Source: Clostridium acetireducens DSM 10703
GTDB taxonomy: Bacteria; Bacillota; Clostridia; Clostridiales; Clostridiaceae
Direction: 5' to 3'
Length of the DNA stretch: 64,000 bases
Assembly (NCBI RefSeq): GCF_001758365.1
Contig: NZ_LZFO01000002.1
Location: 50,028-114,027 of the forward strand
Both the position numbers and the translations under genes were made by a program. The notes beneath the pieces were generated by a model. The model was not told the origin of the DNA and did not search any database. It was given only the letters and a program-made list of their open reading frames with translations. Below are positions 38,903-47,742 of this stretch, one piece after another (position 1 is the stretch's first letter; each line of letters opens with the position of its first letter).

Positions 38903-41900
38903 TGAAGCCTCTAAAATTAGTAATGAAATCTTTTGGAAGTTATGCTGGTGTTCAGAAAATTGATTTTACAAAATTAAAAAATAGAAGCATGTTTTTAATA
39001 CATGGACCTACTGGTAGTGGAAAAACTACTATATTAGATGCTATATGTTATGCTTTGTATGGTGAAACTAGCGGAAATGAGAGAAACGGAAAAAGCATGA
39101 GAAGCCAGTTTGCAAGCTTAGATGAAATTACAGAAGTAGAATTTGATTTTGAAATAAAAGAAGATTTTTATAAAATAAAAAGAATACCAGAGCAAGAGAG
39201 AGCTAAAAAACAGGGGGAAGGTACTACTATTCAATTAGCAGAAGCAGTGCTTTGGAAGAAAATTAATGGTAAAATGGAAGTAGTAGAATCTAGACAAAGT
39301 AAAGTTACACAAAAGATTGAAGAAATTATAGGGTTTCAAAGTAATCAATTTAGAAGAGTTATAATGCTACCTCAAGGAAAATTTAGAGAACTTTTAATTG
39401 CTAAAAGTGAAGAAAGACAGCAAATCTTAGAAAAGATATTTCATACAGAAGAATACAAAAATATAGAAGAATTTTTTAGAAATAAAGCAAAAAAATTAAG
39501 ACAGGAAATACAAAATAAAAAAACAGAAAAAAACACTATTTTAAATAGAGTTAAATGCTATGAAGATGATTTAGAATACAAGGAAATTCTATTTAATGAA
39601 AAAGTAAATACAAAAGATAAAATTAATACTTTAGAAAAATTACTAATAAAAGATAGAGAAAAATTAAAAAATATAGAAGAAAATCTTAAAATTAAAATTA
39701 AAGAATTAAAGAAATCAGAAAAAGAACTAGAAGATGCAAAAAGAAACAATGAAAAATTACTAAATAAAGGTAATACAGAAAAAACTTTAAAAAAAATTGA
39801 AAAATTAAAAGAAGAAATAGATATAAAAAGAAAGAGAATTGAAGCAGCTAGAAAAGCTGTAACATTAATTGAAATAGAAAAGATTGCTAAACACAGAAGT
39901 GAGGATAGATCTCATTGGGAAAAACAAATTAAAGATACAAATAATAATATTAATATTTTAAAAGAAAAAATATTAGAAAAAGAAAAAGAATTTAATAAGC
40001 AAAAAGAGAAAAATAAAGAAGTAGAGTCAATTCAAAAGAAAATATTGCAATTAGAAAGTTTAAAAAATGATGTGAAAGCACTAAATAATTTAAAGGATGA
40101 AATTACCTGTTTAGAAAAAGATTTAAACAATATAGAAAAGAATATGGAATATAGCATATTTGAAATAAAAGAAAAACAAAATAAAATAGATGAAATAATT
40201 TCTAATGTAAATAAATTAAGAGATTATGAAAATAAATTAATGGAATTAAATATTAATTTAGAAAAGGAAATCAATATATTAAGAAAGCTACAGCATTGTA
40301 AAAATTTAGAAAGTGAATATAAAAAAATATGTGAAAATTACAATATAGAAAAAGAAAAATTAGATAAAATACATAGAAATTATACTATAGCAAAATCAGA
40401 GTATACAGAACTACAAAGTCTTTGGAGCCAAGGTCAAGCTTTTATATTAGCAGAAAACTTAAAAACAGGAGAGGCGTGTCCAGTTTGCGGATCTAAATCG
40501 CATCCTCACAAAGCAGAAAAAAAACAAAATATACCTACAGAAGAAAAATTAAAATATAGAAAAGAACAAATGGAAATATTGGAAAAGAAAAAGGAAAATC
40601 AAAAAAATTTATGGGATAAATTAAGTGTAGATAAAAATAGTTTAGAAAATTCTATTATAGATATAAAAAAAGATTTAAAAGATTATTACAATTTAAGTAT
40701 AGATGCATTAAATAAATCTATAGAAGAAACATCTAATAATATAAAAAATTTAGAAAAAAGCATAAAAGAAATAGACAAATTAAAAATTCAATTAGAAGAT
40801 GAAAAAAAATATATATTAGACATGAAAAATAAATTAGAAAATTTACAAAAGGAATATGCCCATAAAAAAGAAGAGTATCATTCTAAAAAGGGTAAATTAG
40901 ATTACATAGATAAAAATATACCAAAGGACATTAAAATAGAAAAGGATTTAAACAAATCTATTAAAGATTTAAACAAAAAAAGTTACCAATTAATTAGTGA
41001 TTTTGAAAAGTGTGAAAATGAGCTGCAAAATTTAAATACAGAGTTAGCACAATTGAAAGCAGTATATAAAACTGCCATAGAAACTTTTGAAGATATAGAT
41101 AAAAAGTACAAAAAAGAAAAAGAAGAATTTAAAACTAGAATGATAAATGAAGGTTTTAAAAAATACCAATGCTATTCTCAGGCTAAAGAAGATATGCCTA
41201 ATATAAAATCTTTAGAAAAGGAAGTTAAAGATTATGATGCTTCTTTTTGTGCTGCAAAAGATAACTATGAAAATGCTTTAAAAGAATCAGAAGGTTTAGA
41301 AGTTATAGAAATAAAAGAAATATACAAAAGAAATAGCAGTTTAGAAAAAGAAAGAATGGAAATACTATCTGAAAAAAATAACTATGAAAATAAAATAAAA
41401 GATAATGAAATTATATTAAAAGATGTATTAAATTTAGAAAGTTTAATAGAAAAAAAAGAAAAACATTACTATATAATTGGGGATTTATCTGATACTGCTA
41501 ATGGAAAAAATTTATTTGGAATGACTTTTGAAAGATTTGTTTTAAGTATATTGTTAGATGATATACTTATAGCAGCTAATTATAGATTAAATAAAATGAG
41601 TGATGGAAGATATAGTTTAAATAGAACTTTGCAAAGGGATAGAAAAAATGCTCAAGGAGGATTGGAATTAGAAGTGTTTGATAATAACACAGGTATGGCT
41701 AGACCAGTAGCTACTTTATCAGGAGGTGAAAGCTTTAAAGCTTCTTTATCTTTAGCTTTAGGTCTTAGCGATGTAGTACAGTCTTATTCAGGGGGAATTA
41801 GTTTAAATACTATGTTTATAGATGAAGGATTTGGAAGCTTAGACCCGGAATCCTTAGACAATGCTATAAAAACTTTAATGGAACTTCAACAAAAGGGAAG

Positions 41901-42009
41901 AATTGTTGGTATAATATCTCATGTACCAGAGTTAAAAGAGAGAATAGACGCTAGATTAGAAGTAATCCCTACAGAAAGAGGCAGCATAGCAGAATTTAAA
42001 GTTTTGTAA
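38902..42009 (+). CDS. sbcC: Exonuclease subunit SbcC
   Basis: 1035-residue Rad50-type SMC ATPase. Walker A GPTGSGKTTILDAI (near residue 35), about 750 residues of coiled coil with a zinc hook ACPVCGSKSH (Cys near 525 and 528), signature TLSGGESFKASLSLAL and Walker B MFIDEGFGSLD. The GTG start overlaps the sbcD stop by one base (TAGTG). Confidence 0.97.
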   Translation: MKPLKLVMKSFGSYAGVQKIDFTKLKNRSMFLIHGPTGSGKTTILDAICYALYGETSGNERNGKSMRSQFASLDEITEVEFDFEIKEDFYKIKRIPEQERAKKQGEGTTIQLAEAVLWKKINGKMEVVESRQSKVTQKIEEIIGFQSNQFRRVIMLPQGKFRELLIAKSEERQQILEKIFHTEEYKNIEEFFRNKAKKLRQEIQNKKTEKNTILNRVKCYEDDLEYKEILFNEKVNTKDKINTLEKLLIKDREKLKNIEENLKIKIKELKKSEKELEDAKRNNEKLLNKGNTEKTLKKIEKLKEEIDIKRKRIEAARKAVTLIEIEKIAKHRSEDRSHWEKQIKDTNNNINILKEKILEKEKEFNKQKEKNKEVESIQKKILQLESLKNDVKALNNLKDEITCLEKDLNNIEKNMEYSIFEIKEKQNKIDEIISNVNKLRDYENKLMELNINLEKEINILRKLQHCKNLESEYKKICENYNIEKEKLDKIHRNYTIAKSEYTELQSLWSQGQAFILAENLKTGEACPVCGSKSHPHKAEKKQNIPTEEKLKYRKEQMEILEKKKENQKNLWDKLSVDKNSLENSIIDIKKDLKDYYNLSIDALNKSIEETSNNIKNLEKSIKEIDKLKIQLEDEKKYILDMKNKLENLQKEYAHKKEEYHSKKGKLDYIDKNIPKDIKIEKDLNKSIKDLNKKSYQLISDFEKCENELQNLNTELAQLKAVYKTAIETFEDIDKKYKKEKEEFKTRMINEGFKKYQCYSQAKEDMPNIKSLEKEVKDYDASFCAAKDNYENALKESEGLEVIEIKEIYKRNSSLEKERMEILSEKNNYENKIKDNEIILKDVLNLESLIEKKEKHYYIIGDLSDTANGKNLFGMTFERFVLSILLDDILIAANYRLNKMSDGRYSLNRTLQRDRKNAQGGLELEVFDNNTGMARPVATLSGGESFKASLSLALGLSDVVQSYSGGISLNTMFIDEGFGSLDPESLDNAIKTLMELQQKGRIVGIISHVPELKERIDARLEVIPTERGSIAEFKVL

Positions 42010-42046
42010 TAATAATCTTAAATGTAAAAAAATACAATAAATCATA

Positions 42047-42076
42047 TTGCAAAATTTATTAATCATAGGTTATACT
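42047..42076 (+). promoter_or_regulatory. Promoter of rnjA with structured leader
   Basis: TTGCAA, 18 bases, TATACT. The transcript would start near 42083 with a leader of about 155 bases to the TTG start, including the long hairpin described in the next entry. Confidence 0.55.
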
Positions 42077-42149
42077 ATTTATATATTTATATTTCTTTGG
42101 CAAAAAGTTACTTTTAATATAATTATTTATATATTTTAAAATTCATAAT

Positions 42150-42237
42150 AAGGAGGTGAAAACCGTTATAGATTTACTAAAAATTGCAGTAAAAAACACA
42201 ATATGAGTTTTGGTAAATCCTATTTAACGGAAATACT
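42150..42237 (+). promoter_or_regulatory. Shine-Dalgarno separated from rnjA start by a 68-base hairpin
   Basis: AAGGAGGTGA at 42150-42159 is the best ribosome site in the window but lies 79 bases before the TTG. CCGTTA (42163-42168) pairs with TAACGG (42225-42230), then TAG and ATTTAC/GTAAAT and AAAA/TTTT continue the stem with small bulges. The rest of the spacing is about 10 bases. A 12-codon frame (42203-42241) also ends across the start as TTGA, but it lacks its own site. Confidence 0.6.
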
Positions 42238-43905
42238 TTGACATCAACTAATAGTAAATTGAAAGTTATTCCTTTAGGGGGAGTAGACGAATTTGGAAAA
42301 AATATGACTATTATAGAATATGAAGATGAAATAATAGTTATAGATTGCGGACTAATGTTTCCAGATGAAGAAATGTTAGGTGTGGACATAGTTATACCAG
42401 ATATAACTTATTTAAAAAACAACAAAGACAAAATTAAAGGAGTATTTTTAACCCATGGACATGAAGGGCATATAGGTGCTATACCTTATTTATTAAAAGA
42501 AATAAATGTTCCCGTATATAGCACGAAATTAACTATTGCATTAGTAAAAAACAAATTAAAAGAACACAAAATATTAAGCAAAAGCAAATTAAACATTGTA
42601 GAACCAGAAAAAATTATAAAATTTCAAAATTTCAAAATTGAATTTATAAAAAATAGCCATAGTATTCCAGATTCTTGTGCTATTGCAATATACACTCCTG
42701 TAGGCACAGTGCTTCATACAGGGGATTTTAAAATAGACTATACACCCACTTATGAAAAAAAAATGGATATAAACAAGATTGTAGAATTAGGAAAAAAGAG
42801 ACTACTTCTACTATTAGCAGATAGTACAAACGTGGAAAAGCAAGGCTATAGTTTATCAGAAAGTGTAGAAGAAGAAGTCTTTGATAAAATTTTTTACAAT
42901 GCTAAAGGCAGAGTTATTGTGGCAAACTTTGCTGCTAATATTCAAAGAATGCAGCAAATTATAAATACATCAGTAAAATACAATAGAAAAGTAGCTATAA
43001 CAGGTAAAAGCTTAGAAGTAATTGCAGATACTTGCATAGAATTAGGATATATTAAAATTCCTAAAGAAAACTTAATAAATATAGATGAAGAACGTAATTA
43101 TCCTGATAATGAAATAACAATTATAACTACAGGCAATCAAGGAGAACCTATGTCAGTTTTATATAAAATTGCTTCTTCAGTGCATAAGAAAATACAAGTA
43201 AAAAAAGGAGATTTAGTTGTAATATCTTCAGCACCAGTGCCTGGAAATGAAAAGTTTATATCTAAGGTAATAAATGAATTATACAAAAAAGGTGCTAGTG
43301 TAATTTATAAAGAGCTAGAAAAAATACACGAATCTGGACATGCCTCTGTAGAAGAATTAAAGCTACTACACACTTTATTGAAGCCTAAATTTTTTGTACC
43401 TATACATGGTGAATACAGACATTTAAAATTACATGCTAAGTTAGCAGAAAAATTGGGAATGAATAAATCAAAGATATTTATTTTGGATACAGGACAAACA
43501 CTGGAACTATCTAATAAAAGTGCAAAAAAAGCTAAAAGAGTTCCTTCAGGAAAAATACTTGTAGATGGTTTAGGTGTAGGAGATGTAGGAAATATAGTTT
43601 TAAGGGATAGAAGATTTTTATCTAGAGAAGGAATATTAACAGTAGTTATAACTATTGAAAAAGAATCCTTTAATGTATTAGCAGGTCCTGATATAGTTTC
43701 TAGAGGATTTGTGTATATAAGAGAATCAGAAGAATTAATGTTAGAATCTAAAGAAATAGTTAAGAAATCTTTAAATAGATGTTTAGACAACAATATTACA
43801 GAATGGGCAGTAATAAAATCTAACATAAAAAATGATTTAAAAGATTTTCTATATTCTAAAACTAAAAGAAAGCCTATAATACTATCTATAATAATGGAAA
43901 TATAG
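42238..43905 (+). CDS. rnjA: Ribonuclease J
   Basis: 555-residue beta-CASP metallo-beta-lactamase RNase with endo- and 5'-3' exonuclease action in mRNA turnover. LTHGHEGHIGAIPYLL (HxHxxH-type motif with Glu in place of the usual Asp), HTGDFKID, and the beta-CASP region with FVPIHGEYRHLKLHA are visible. The motif usually reads HGHEDHIG; here it is HGHEGHIG, so the Asp ligand is Gly. The start is TTG. A second paralog elsewhere is possible. Confidence 0.92.
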   Translation: MTSTNSKLKVIPLGGVDEFGKNMTIIEYEDEIIVIDCGLMFPDEEMLGVDIVIPDITYLKNNKDKIKGVFLTHGHEGHIGAIPYLLKEINVPVYSTKLTIALVKNKLKEHKILSKSKLNIVEPEKIIKFQNFKIEFIKNSHSIPDSCAIAIYTPVGTVLHTGDFKIDYTPTYEKKMDINKIVELGKKRLLLLLADSTNVEKQGYSLSESVEEEVFDKIFYNAKGRVIVANFAANIQRMQQIINTSVKYNRKVAITGKSLEVIADTCIELGYIKIPKENLINIDEERNYPDNEITIITTGNQGEPMSVLYKIASSVHKKIQVKKGDLVVISSAPVPGNEKFISKVINELYKKGASVIYKELEKIHESGHASVEELKLLHTLLKPKFFVPIHGEYRHLKLHAKLAEKLGMNKSKIFILDTGQTLELSNKSAKKAKRVPSGKILVDGLGVGDVGNIVLRDRRFLSREGILTVVITIEKESFNVLAGPDIVSRGFVYIRESEELMLESKEIVKKSLNRCLDNNITEWAVIKSNIKNDLKDFLYSKTKRKPIILSIIMEI

Positions 43906-43907
43906 AA

Positions 43908-44285
43908 ATTTTAAATGTAGCCACTATTTATTTTTATAATAAATTGTTGAATAAAAAATAATTAAATATAATTTTCATAAAAATAATAATACAGTAGCAT
44001 AAAGAAATTTTGTAAATAAATCATCTCATTAAGACACTCTAATAATAAAAAATAAAAAAACTCCTACCCAATTTATGCACCGTCCTTGGTGCGGAAATTG
44101 GCTCGTCACGTCCTGTGACGAATTACGGAGTTTTTTTATTTTTTCTTATAAGAGTGTCTAAAATTCATTCAAATTATTTCCAAAATTTCTTTATGCTACT
44201 GTATTATTATTTTTATGAAAATTATATTTAATTATTTTTTATTCAGAAATTTATTATAAAAATAAATAGTGGCTACATTTAAAAT
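43908..44285 (+). repeat. Nested-palindrome element, copy E
   Basis: 378-bp palindrome between rnjA and the kinase-like gene, starting three bases after the rnjA stop. Core 44054-44137 shows paired changes relative to B and D: hairpin 1 is GCACC/GGTGC instead of GCCCC/GGGGC, and hairpin 2 is CGTCAC/GTGACG instead of CATCAC/GTGATG. The arms (outermost ATTTTAAATGTAGCCACT) pair with each other over about 140 bp. Confidence 0.88.
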
Positions 44286-44348
44286 ACATAAGTAAATGAA
44301 GAAATTAATATAAATAATTAATGATATTATATAGAGAAGGATGATAAA

Positions 44349-44951
44349 ATGGGTAAAAAAAATAAATTTAAGTTAGAAGAAGAAATAGCTTTAAGGTTTT
44401 TATATAGAAGTAATGCAGATTTAGACTTGACAAATTGTAAGTTTTTAGGAGAAGGACACAATGGAAAGGTGTATTTAAGACCTGATGGGAAAGTATATAA
44501 AATATGTAAAACTGATGTTAGCTGTAAGGAAGAATACTATATATTAGAAAGAGTTCAAGGCTCAAAGTATTTTCCCAAAGTATATAGTTGCATGGGCATT
44601 TATATGATTAGGGACTACGTAGCTGGGGAAAATATGAAAAATTATATAAGAAGAAAAGGTATGAGTGAAGAACTAGCATTAAAAATATTAGAACTTTTAG
44701 ATGAGTTTAAAAAATTAGGATTTACTAAAATAGATATTAGATGTAAAGATATATTTGTTCAAAAGGATGGTTCTTTATTGGTAATAGATCCCAAGGGATG
44801 TTACAGTAGAAACAAGCCTTACCCAACTCATTTAATGAAGGGATTGAGTAAATTAAAAGTATTAAAAAAGTTTTTAAAAATAGTAAAATATAAAAGACCA
44901 GATTTGTATCAGGAATGGTTTTTAGAAGCAAAAAGTTTAGGTTACATTTAA
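44349..44951 (+). CDS. Protein kinase-like protein
   Basis: 200 residues with a compact kinase plan: Gly-rich loop FLGEGHNGKVYL (about 32-43), Lys in VYKICKTD, a catalytic-loop-like TKIDIRCKDIFV and a metal-site VIDPKG in place of DFG. The C-lobe is short, as in RIO/Kdo-kinase-like small kinases. Substrate unknown. The gene is enclosed by nested-palindrome copies E and F, whose right arms are near-identical. A real phosphotransferase activity is plausible but untested. Confidence 0.75.
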   Translation: MGKKNKFKLEEEIALRFLYRSNADLDLTNCKFLGEGHNGKVYLRPDGKVYKICKTDVSCKEEYYILERVQGSKYFPKVYSCMGIYMIRDYVAGENMKNYIRRKGMSEELALKILELLDEFKKLGFTKIDIRCKDIFVQKDGSLLVIDPKGCYSRNKPYPTHLMKGLSKLKVLKKFLKIVKYKRPDLYQEWFLEAKSLGYI

Positions 44952-44960
44952 ATAAAAAGT

Positions 44961-45160
44961 AAAAAAACTCCTACCCAATTTATGCACCGTCCTTGGTGCG
45001 GAAATTGGATCATCACGTCTTGTGATGAATTACGGAGTTTTTTTATTTTTTCTTATAAGAGTGTCTAAAATTCATTCAAATTAATTCCAAAATTTCTTTA
45101 TGGTGATGGTATTATTATTTTTGTATAGATTATTTAAAATTATTTTTTATTCAACAACTT
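44961..45160 (+). repeat. Nested-palindrome element, copy F (left arm missing)
   Basis: Core 44961-45044 begins 9 bases after the kinase-like gene and folds like copy E (GCACC/GGTGC hairpin). The right arm (45045-about 45155) is nearly a copy of the right arm of E, but there is no matching left arm, since the kinase gene sits there. F is thus a half element. Confidence 0.82.
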
Positions 45161-45188
45161 AATGGTATAATTTTAAAAGGTGATAAAT

Positions 45189-45776
45189 ATGAATATATAT
45201 CTTTTAAGGCATGGTGAAACAGAAAGCAATAATAAAAAAGTATATTATGGAAGTTTAGATAGCAGTTTAAATGAAAAAGGAATAGAGCAAATAAAAAAAG
45301 CTAAAGAATATTTAAAAAATATAAAATTTGATAAAGTATACATAAGTAATAGTAAAAGAGCAAAACAAACTGCAAATATTATAATTGAACATAATAAAGA
45401 TTTTATAATAGATAATAATATAAATGAAATGGACTTAGGCATATTTGAAGGAAAAACTTATAAAGAATTAGAAAAACTTTATCCTTTAGAATGGAAATGT
45501 TGGAGTGAGGATTGGAAAGAATACGCTCCACCTAAAGGAGAAAGTTATGTGGATTTTTATGCTAGAGTAAAGAAATTTATTCAATCTATTGAAAAATTGG
45601 ATTTAGAAAATGTGTTAATAATTACTCATGGTGGAGTTATAAGAAGTATTTATGCTTACATATTAGGAGAGAACTTGGATTTGTTTTGGAAGTTTGCATC
45701 TAAAAATGGTGATGTGTCTTTGATAAAGTATGAATATGGTAATTGGTTTGTGGATTTTATAGTACATGCGGAATGA
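45189..45776 (+). CDS. Histidine phosphatase family protein
   Basis: 195-residue phosphoglycerate-mutase-like phosphatase: LLRHGETESN with the phospho-His, NSKRAKQTANII, Glu in EMDLGIFEGKTYKEL, and the second His in ITHGGVIRS. The best-known relatives of this size are alpha-ribazole phosphatases (CobC), but no cobalamin genes are near, so the substrate is open. ATG 45189 follows AAAGGTGAT. Confidence 0.9.
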   Translation: MNIYLLRHGETESNNKKVYYGSLDSSLNEKGIEQIKKAKEYLKNIKFDKVYISNSKRAKQTANIIIEHNKDFIIDNNINEMDLGIFEGKTYKELEKLYPLEWKCWSEDWKEYAPPKGESYVDFYARVKKFIQSIEKLDLENVLIITHGGVIRSIYAYILGENLDLFWKFASKNGDVSLIKYEYGNWFVDFIVHAE

Positions 45777-45884
45777 TTGAAATACTTAGGTAATCTTAAA
45801 AAGTATAGCAATACATTCTTCAATGATTAATTAGTATAAAAAAACATATACTATTTATGAGAAATGTAGTTGAGGAGTGATATT

Positions 45885-46040
45885 GTGAAAAAGCATAATA
45901 AAAGAGAATGGACTAAAGAAAATTATAAAGCTAATGGACATAGAACTCAAAATCAAAGGGCACAGAATAGTTTTAATACAACTATAGAAGAGCCAGGTAC
46001 GAATGAAAGTGGAGAAGAAGCAAAGAGAAGGGGATTTTAA
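45885..46040 (+). CDS. Small hydrophilic protein, unknown
   Basis: 51 residues from GTG, with GAGGAG about 7 bases upstream and a terminator directly after the stop. Composition is Lys/Asn/Gln/Glu-rich with no hydrophobic segment, ending NESGEEAKRRGF. It recalls small spore-associated proteins of clostridia, but no family is recognised. Confidence 0.6.
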   Translation: MKKHNKREWTKENYKANGHRTQNQRAQNSFNTTIEEPGTNESGEEAKRRGF

Positions 46041-46065
46041 AGCAGCAGAATATGCTGCTTTTTTT
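46039..46065 (+). terminator. Rho-independent terminator
   Basis: AAAGCAGCA pairs with TGCTGCTTT around GAATA, followed by T-run. It ends the small hydrophilic gene just before the defence island. Confidence 0.85.
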
Positions 46066-46141
46066 GTTGTTCATAGATTTAGAGATTGAATAATTAAAAT
46101 AGATTTATATTCAATGCAAGTTTTATTGTAAAGCGCTTAGG

Positions 46142-46200
46142 GTTAATTGAATTTTGTTGTATAATAATTTGTAGATAGACTTATTAACTAAGGTTAATCT
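46142..46200 (+). promoter_or_regulatory. hsd promoter and operator; left copy of island-flanking repeat
   Basis: Contains TATAAT at 46160-46165 with a weak -35. A dyad ATTAAC-TAAG-GTTAAT (46183-46198) lies at the expected early transcribed region and looks like an operator. About 50 of 59 bases match 57754-57812 on the other side of the hsd island in the same orientation. Confidence 0.65.
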
Positions 46201-46278
46201 GACTTTATTTTTGAAAATAATAGTAGATAAAATGTTAAATAAAATTATCATAAAAAGTAGAAAGCTGGAGGAAGTACA

Positions 46279-47736
46279 ATGATTACAGGCGAACTAAAAA
46301 GCAAAATAGATAGAATCTGGGAAATATTTTGGACAGGCGGTATTACTAATCCATTAGAAGTTATAGAACAATTTACATATTTTTTATTCATAAAAGACCT
46401 AGATGACAATGAAACATCATCAGAAAGAGATGCAGAATTACTAGGAGTACCATTTGAAGGAATATTTCCAAGTGATAAGCAGTATTTAAGATGGAGTAAA
46501 TTTAAAAATCAAGAAGCTGTGGAAATGTATAGAATAGTATCAGAAGAAGTGTTTCCTTTTATAAAAAATATTCATGGAGACAAACAATCTGCATACTCAA
46601 AATATATGTCCGATGCTATGTTTAAAATACCAACTCCACTTATGCTATCAAAAATAGTTGATGCAATAGACAAGCTTGAAATAGATGATAAGGAAGTTAA
46701 GGGAGATCTTTATGAATATTTACTATCCAAAGTAGCAACAGCAGGAACTAATGGTCAATTTAGAACTCCAAGACACATAATAAAAATGATGGCAGAGTTA
46801 ATGAAACCAACACCAGAGGATATAATAGTGGATCCAGCAATGGGTACATCAGGATTCTTAGTTGGAGCTGAAGAATATTTAAGAACTCATCATAATGATT
46901 TATTTTTAGTTCAAGGTTTAAAAGAACATTTTAATAATAAGATGTTTAATGGATTTGATATGGATAGGACAATGCTTAGAATTGGTGCCATGAACATGAT
47001 GCTACATGGAGTGGACAACCCTAATATTGAATATAAAGATTCACTATCAGAAACTAATAAAGATAATGAAAAATATACATTAGTTTTAGCAAATCCTCCT
47101 TTTAAAGGTAGCTTAGATTATGAAGCGGTATCAGCAGATCTTTTAAAAGTTACTAAAACAAAGAAAACAGAGCTATTATTCTTAGCATTATTTTTAAGAA
47201 TACTAAAAACTGGCGGAAGATGTGCTTCAATAGTTCCAGATGGAGTATTATTTGGTTCTACAAAAGGACATAAGGATATAAGAAAAGAAATAGTTGATAA
47301 AAATAAACTTGAAGCCATAATATCTATGCCAAGTGGAGTATTTAAACCTTATGCCGGAGTATCCACAGCAATTATGATATTCACAAAAACTGGCACTGGT
47401 GGCACTGATAAGGTTTGGTTCTATGATATGAAAGCAGATGGATATTCATTAGACGATAAAAGAAATGAAATAGAAGAAAATGATATACCAGATATAATTG
47501 AAAGATTTAATAATTTAGATAAAGAAGTAGATAGAAAAAGAACAGAACAATCTTTTTTTGTACCAGTAGATGAAATAAAAGAAAATGGATATGACTTATC
47601 TATTAATAGATATAAAGAAATAGAATATGAGGAAGTAGTTTATGACGAGCCTAAAGTTATATTAGAGAGAGTAAAGAAGCTAGAGAAGAAGATAACTGAA
47701 GGAATAGATGAGTTAGAAAGAATGATAGAAAGATAA
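46279..47736 (+). CDS. hsdM: Type I restriction-modification methyltransferase subunit HsdM
   Basis: 485-residue N6-adenine DNA methylase. HsdM N-terminal helical domain (to about 130), SAM motif DPAMGTSGFLVGA and catalytic NPPF in LVLANPPFKG. It forms M2S with HsdS and M2S1R2 with HsdR, and protects host DNA. GGAGGAAG site. First gene of the island; the cognate R subunit lies 6.6 kb downstream with other genes between. Confidence 0.96.
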   Translation: MITGELKSKIDRIWEIFWTGGITNPLEVIEQFTYFLFIKDLDDNETSSERDAELLGVPFEGIFPSDKQYLRWSKFKNQEAVEMYRIVSEEVFPFIKNIHGDKQSAYSKYMSDAMFKIPTPLMLSKIVDAIDKLEIDDKEVKGDLYEYLLSKVATAGTNGQFRTPRHIIKMMAELMKPTPEDIIVDPAMGTSGFLVGAEEYLRTHHNDLFLVQGLKEHFNNKMFNGFDMDRTMLRIGAMNMMLHGVDNPNIEYKDSLSETNKDNEKYTLVLANPPFKGSLDYEAVSADLLKVTKTKKTELLFLALFLRILKTGGRCASIVPDGVLFGSTKGHKDIRKEIVDKNKLEAIISMPSGVFKPYAGVSTAIMIFTKTGTGGTDKVWFYDMKADGYSLDDKRNEIEENDIPDIIERFNNLDKEVDRKRTEQSFFVPVDEIKENGYDLSINRYKEIEYEEVVYDEPKVILERVKKLEKKITEGIDELERMIER

Positions 47737-47742
47737 AATAAA

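Noticed and set aside
29567..45044. CRISPR array interpretation of the repeated cores
   Set aside because: Copies are 84 bp, kilobases apart and separated by genes; no spacers or cas genes.
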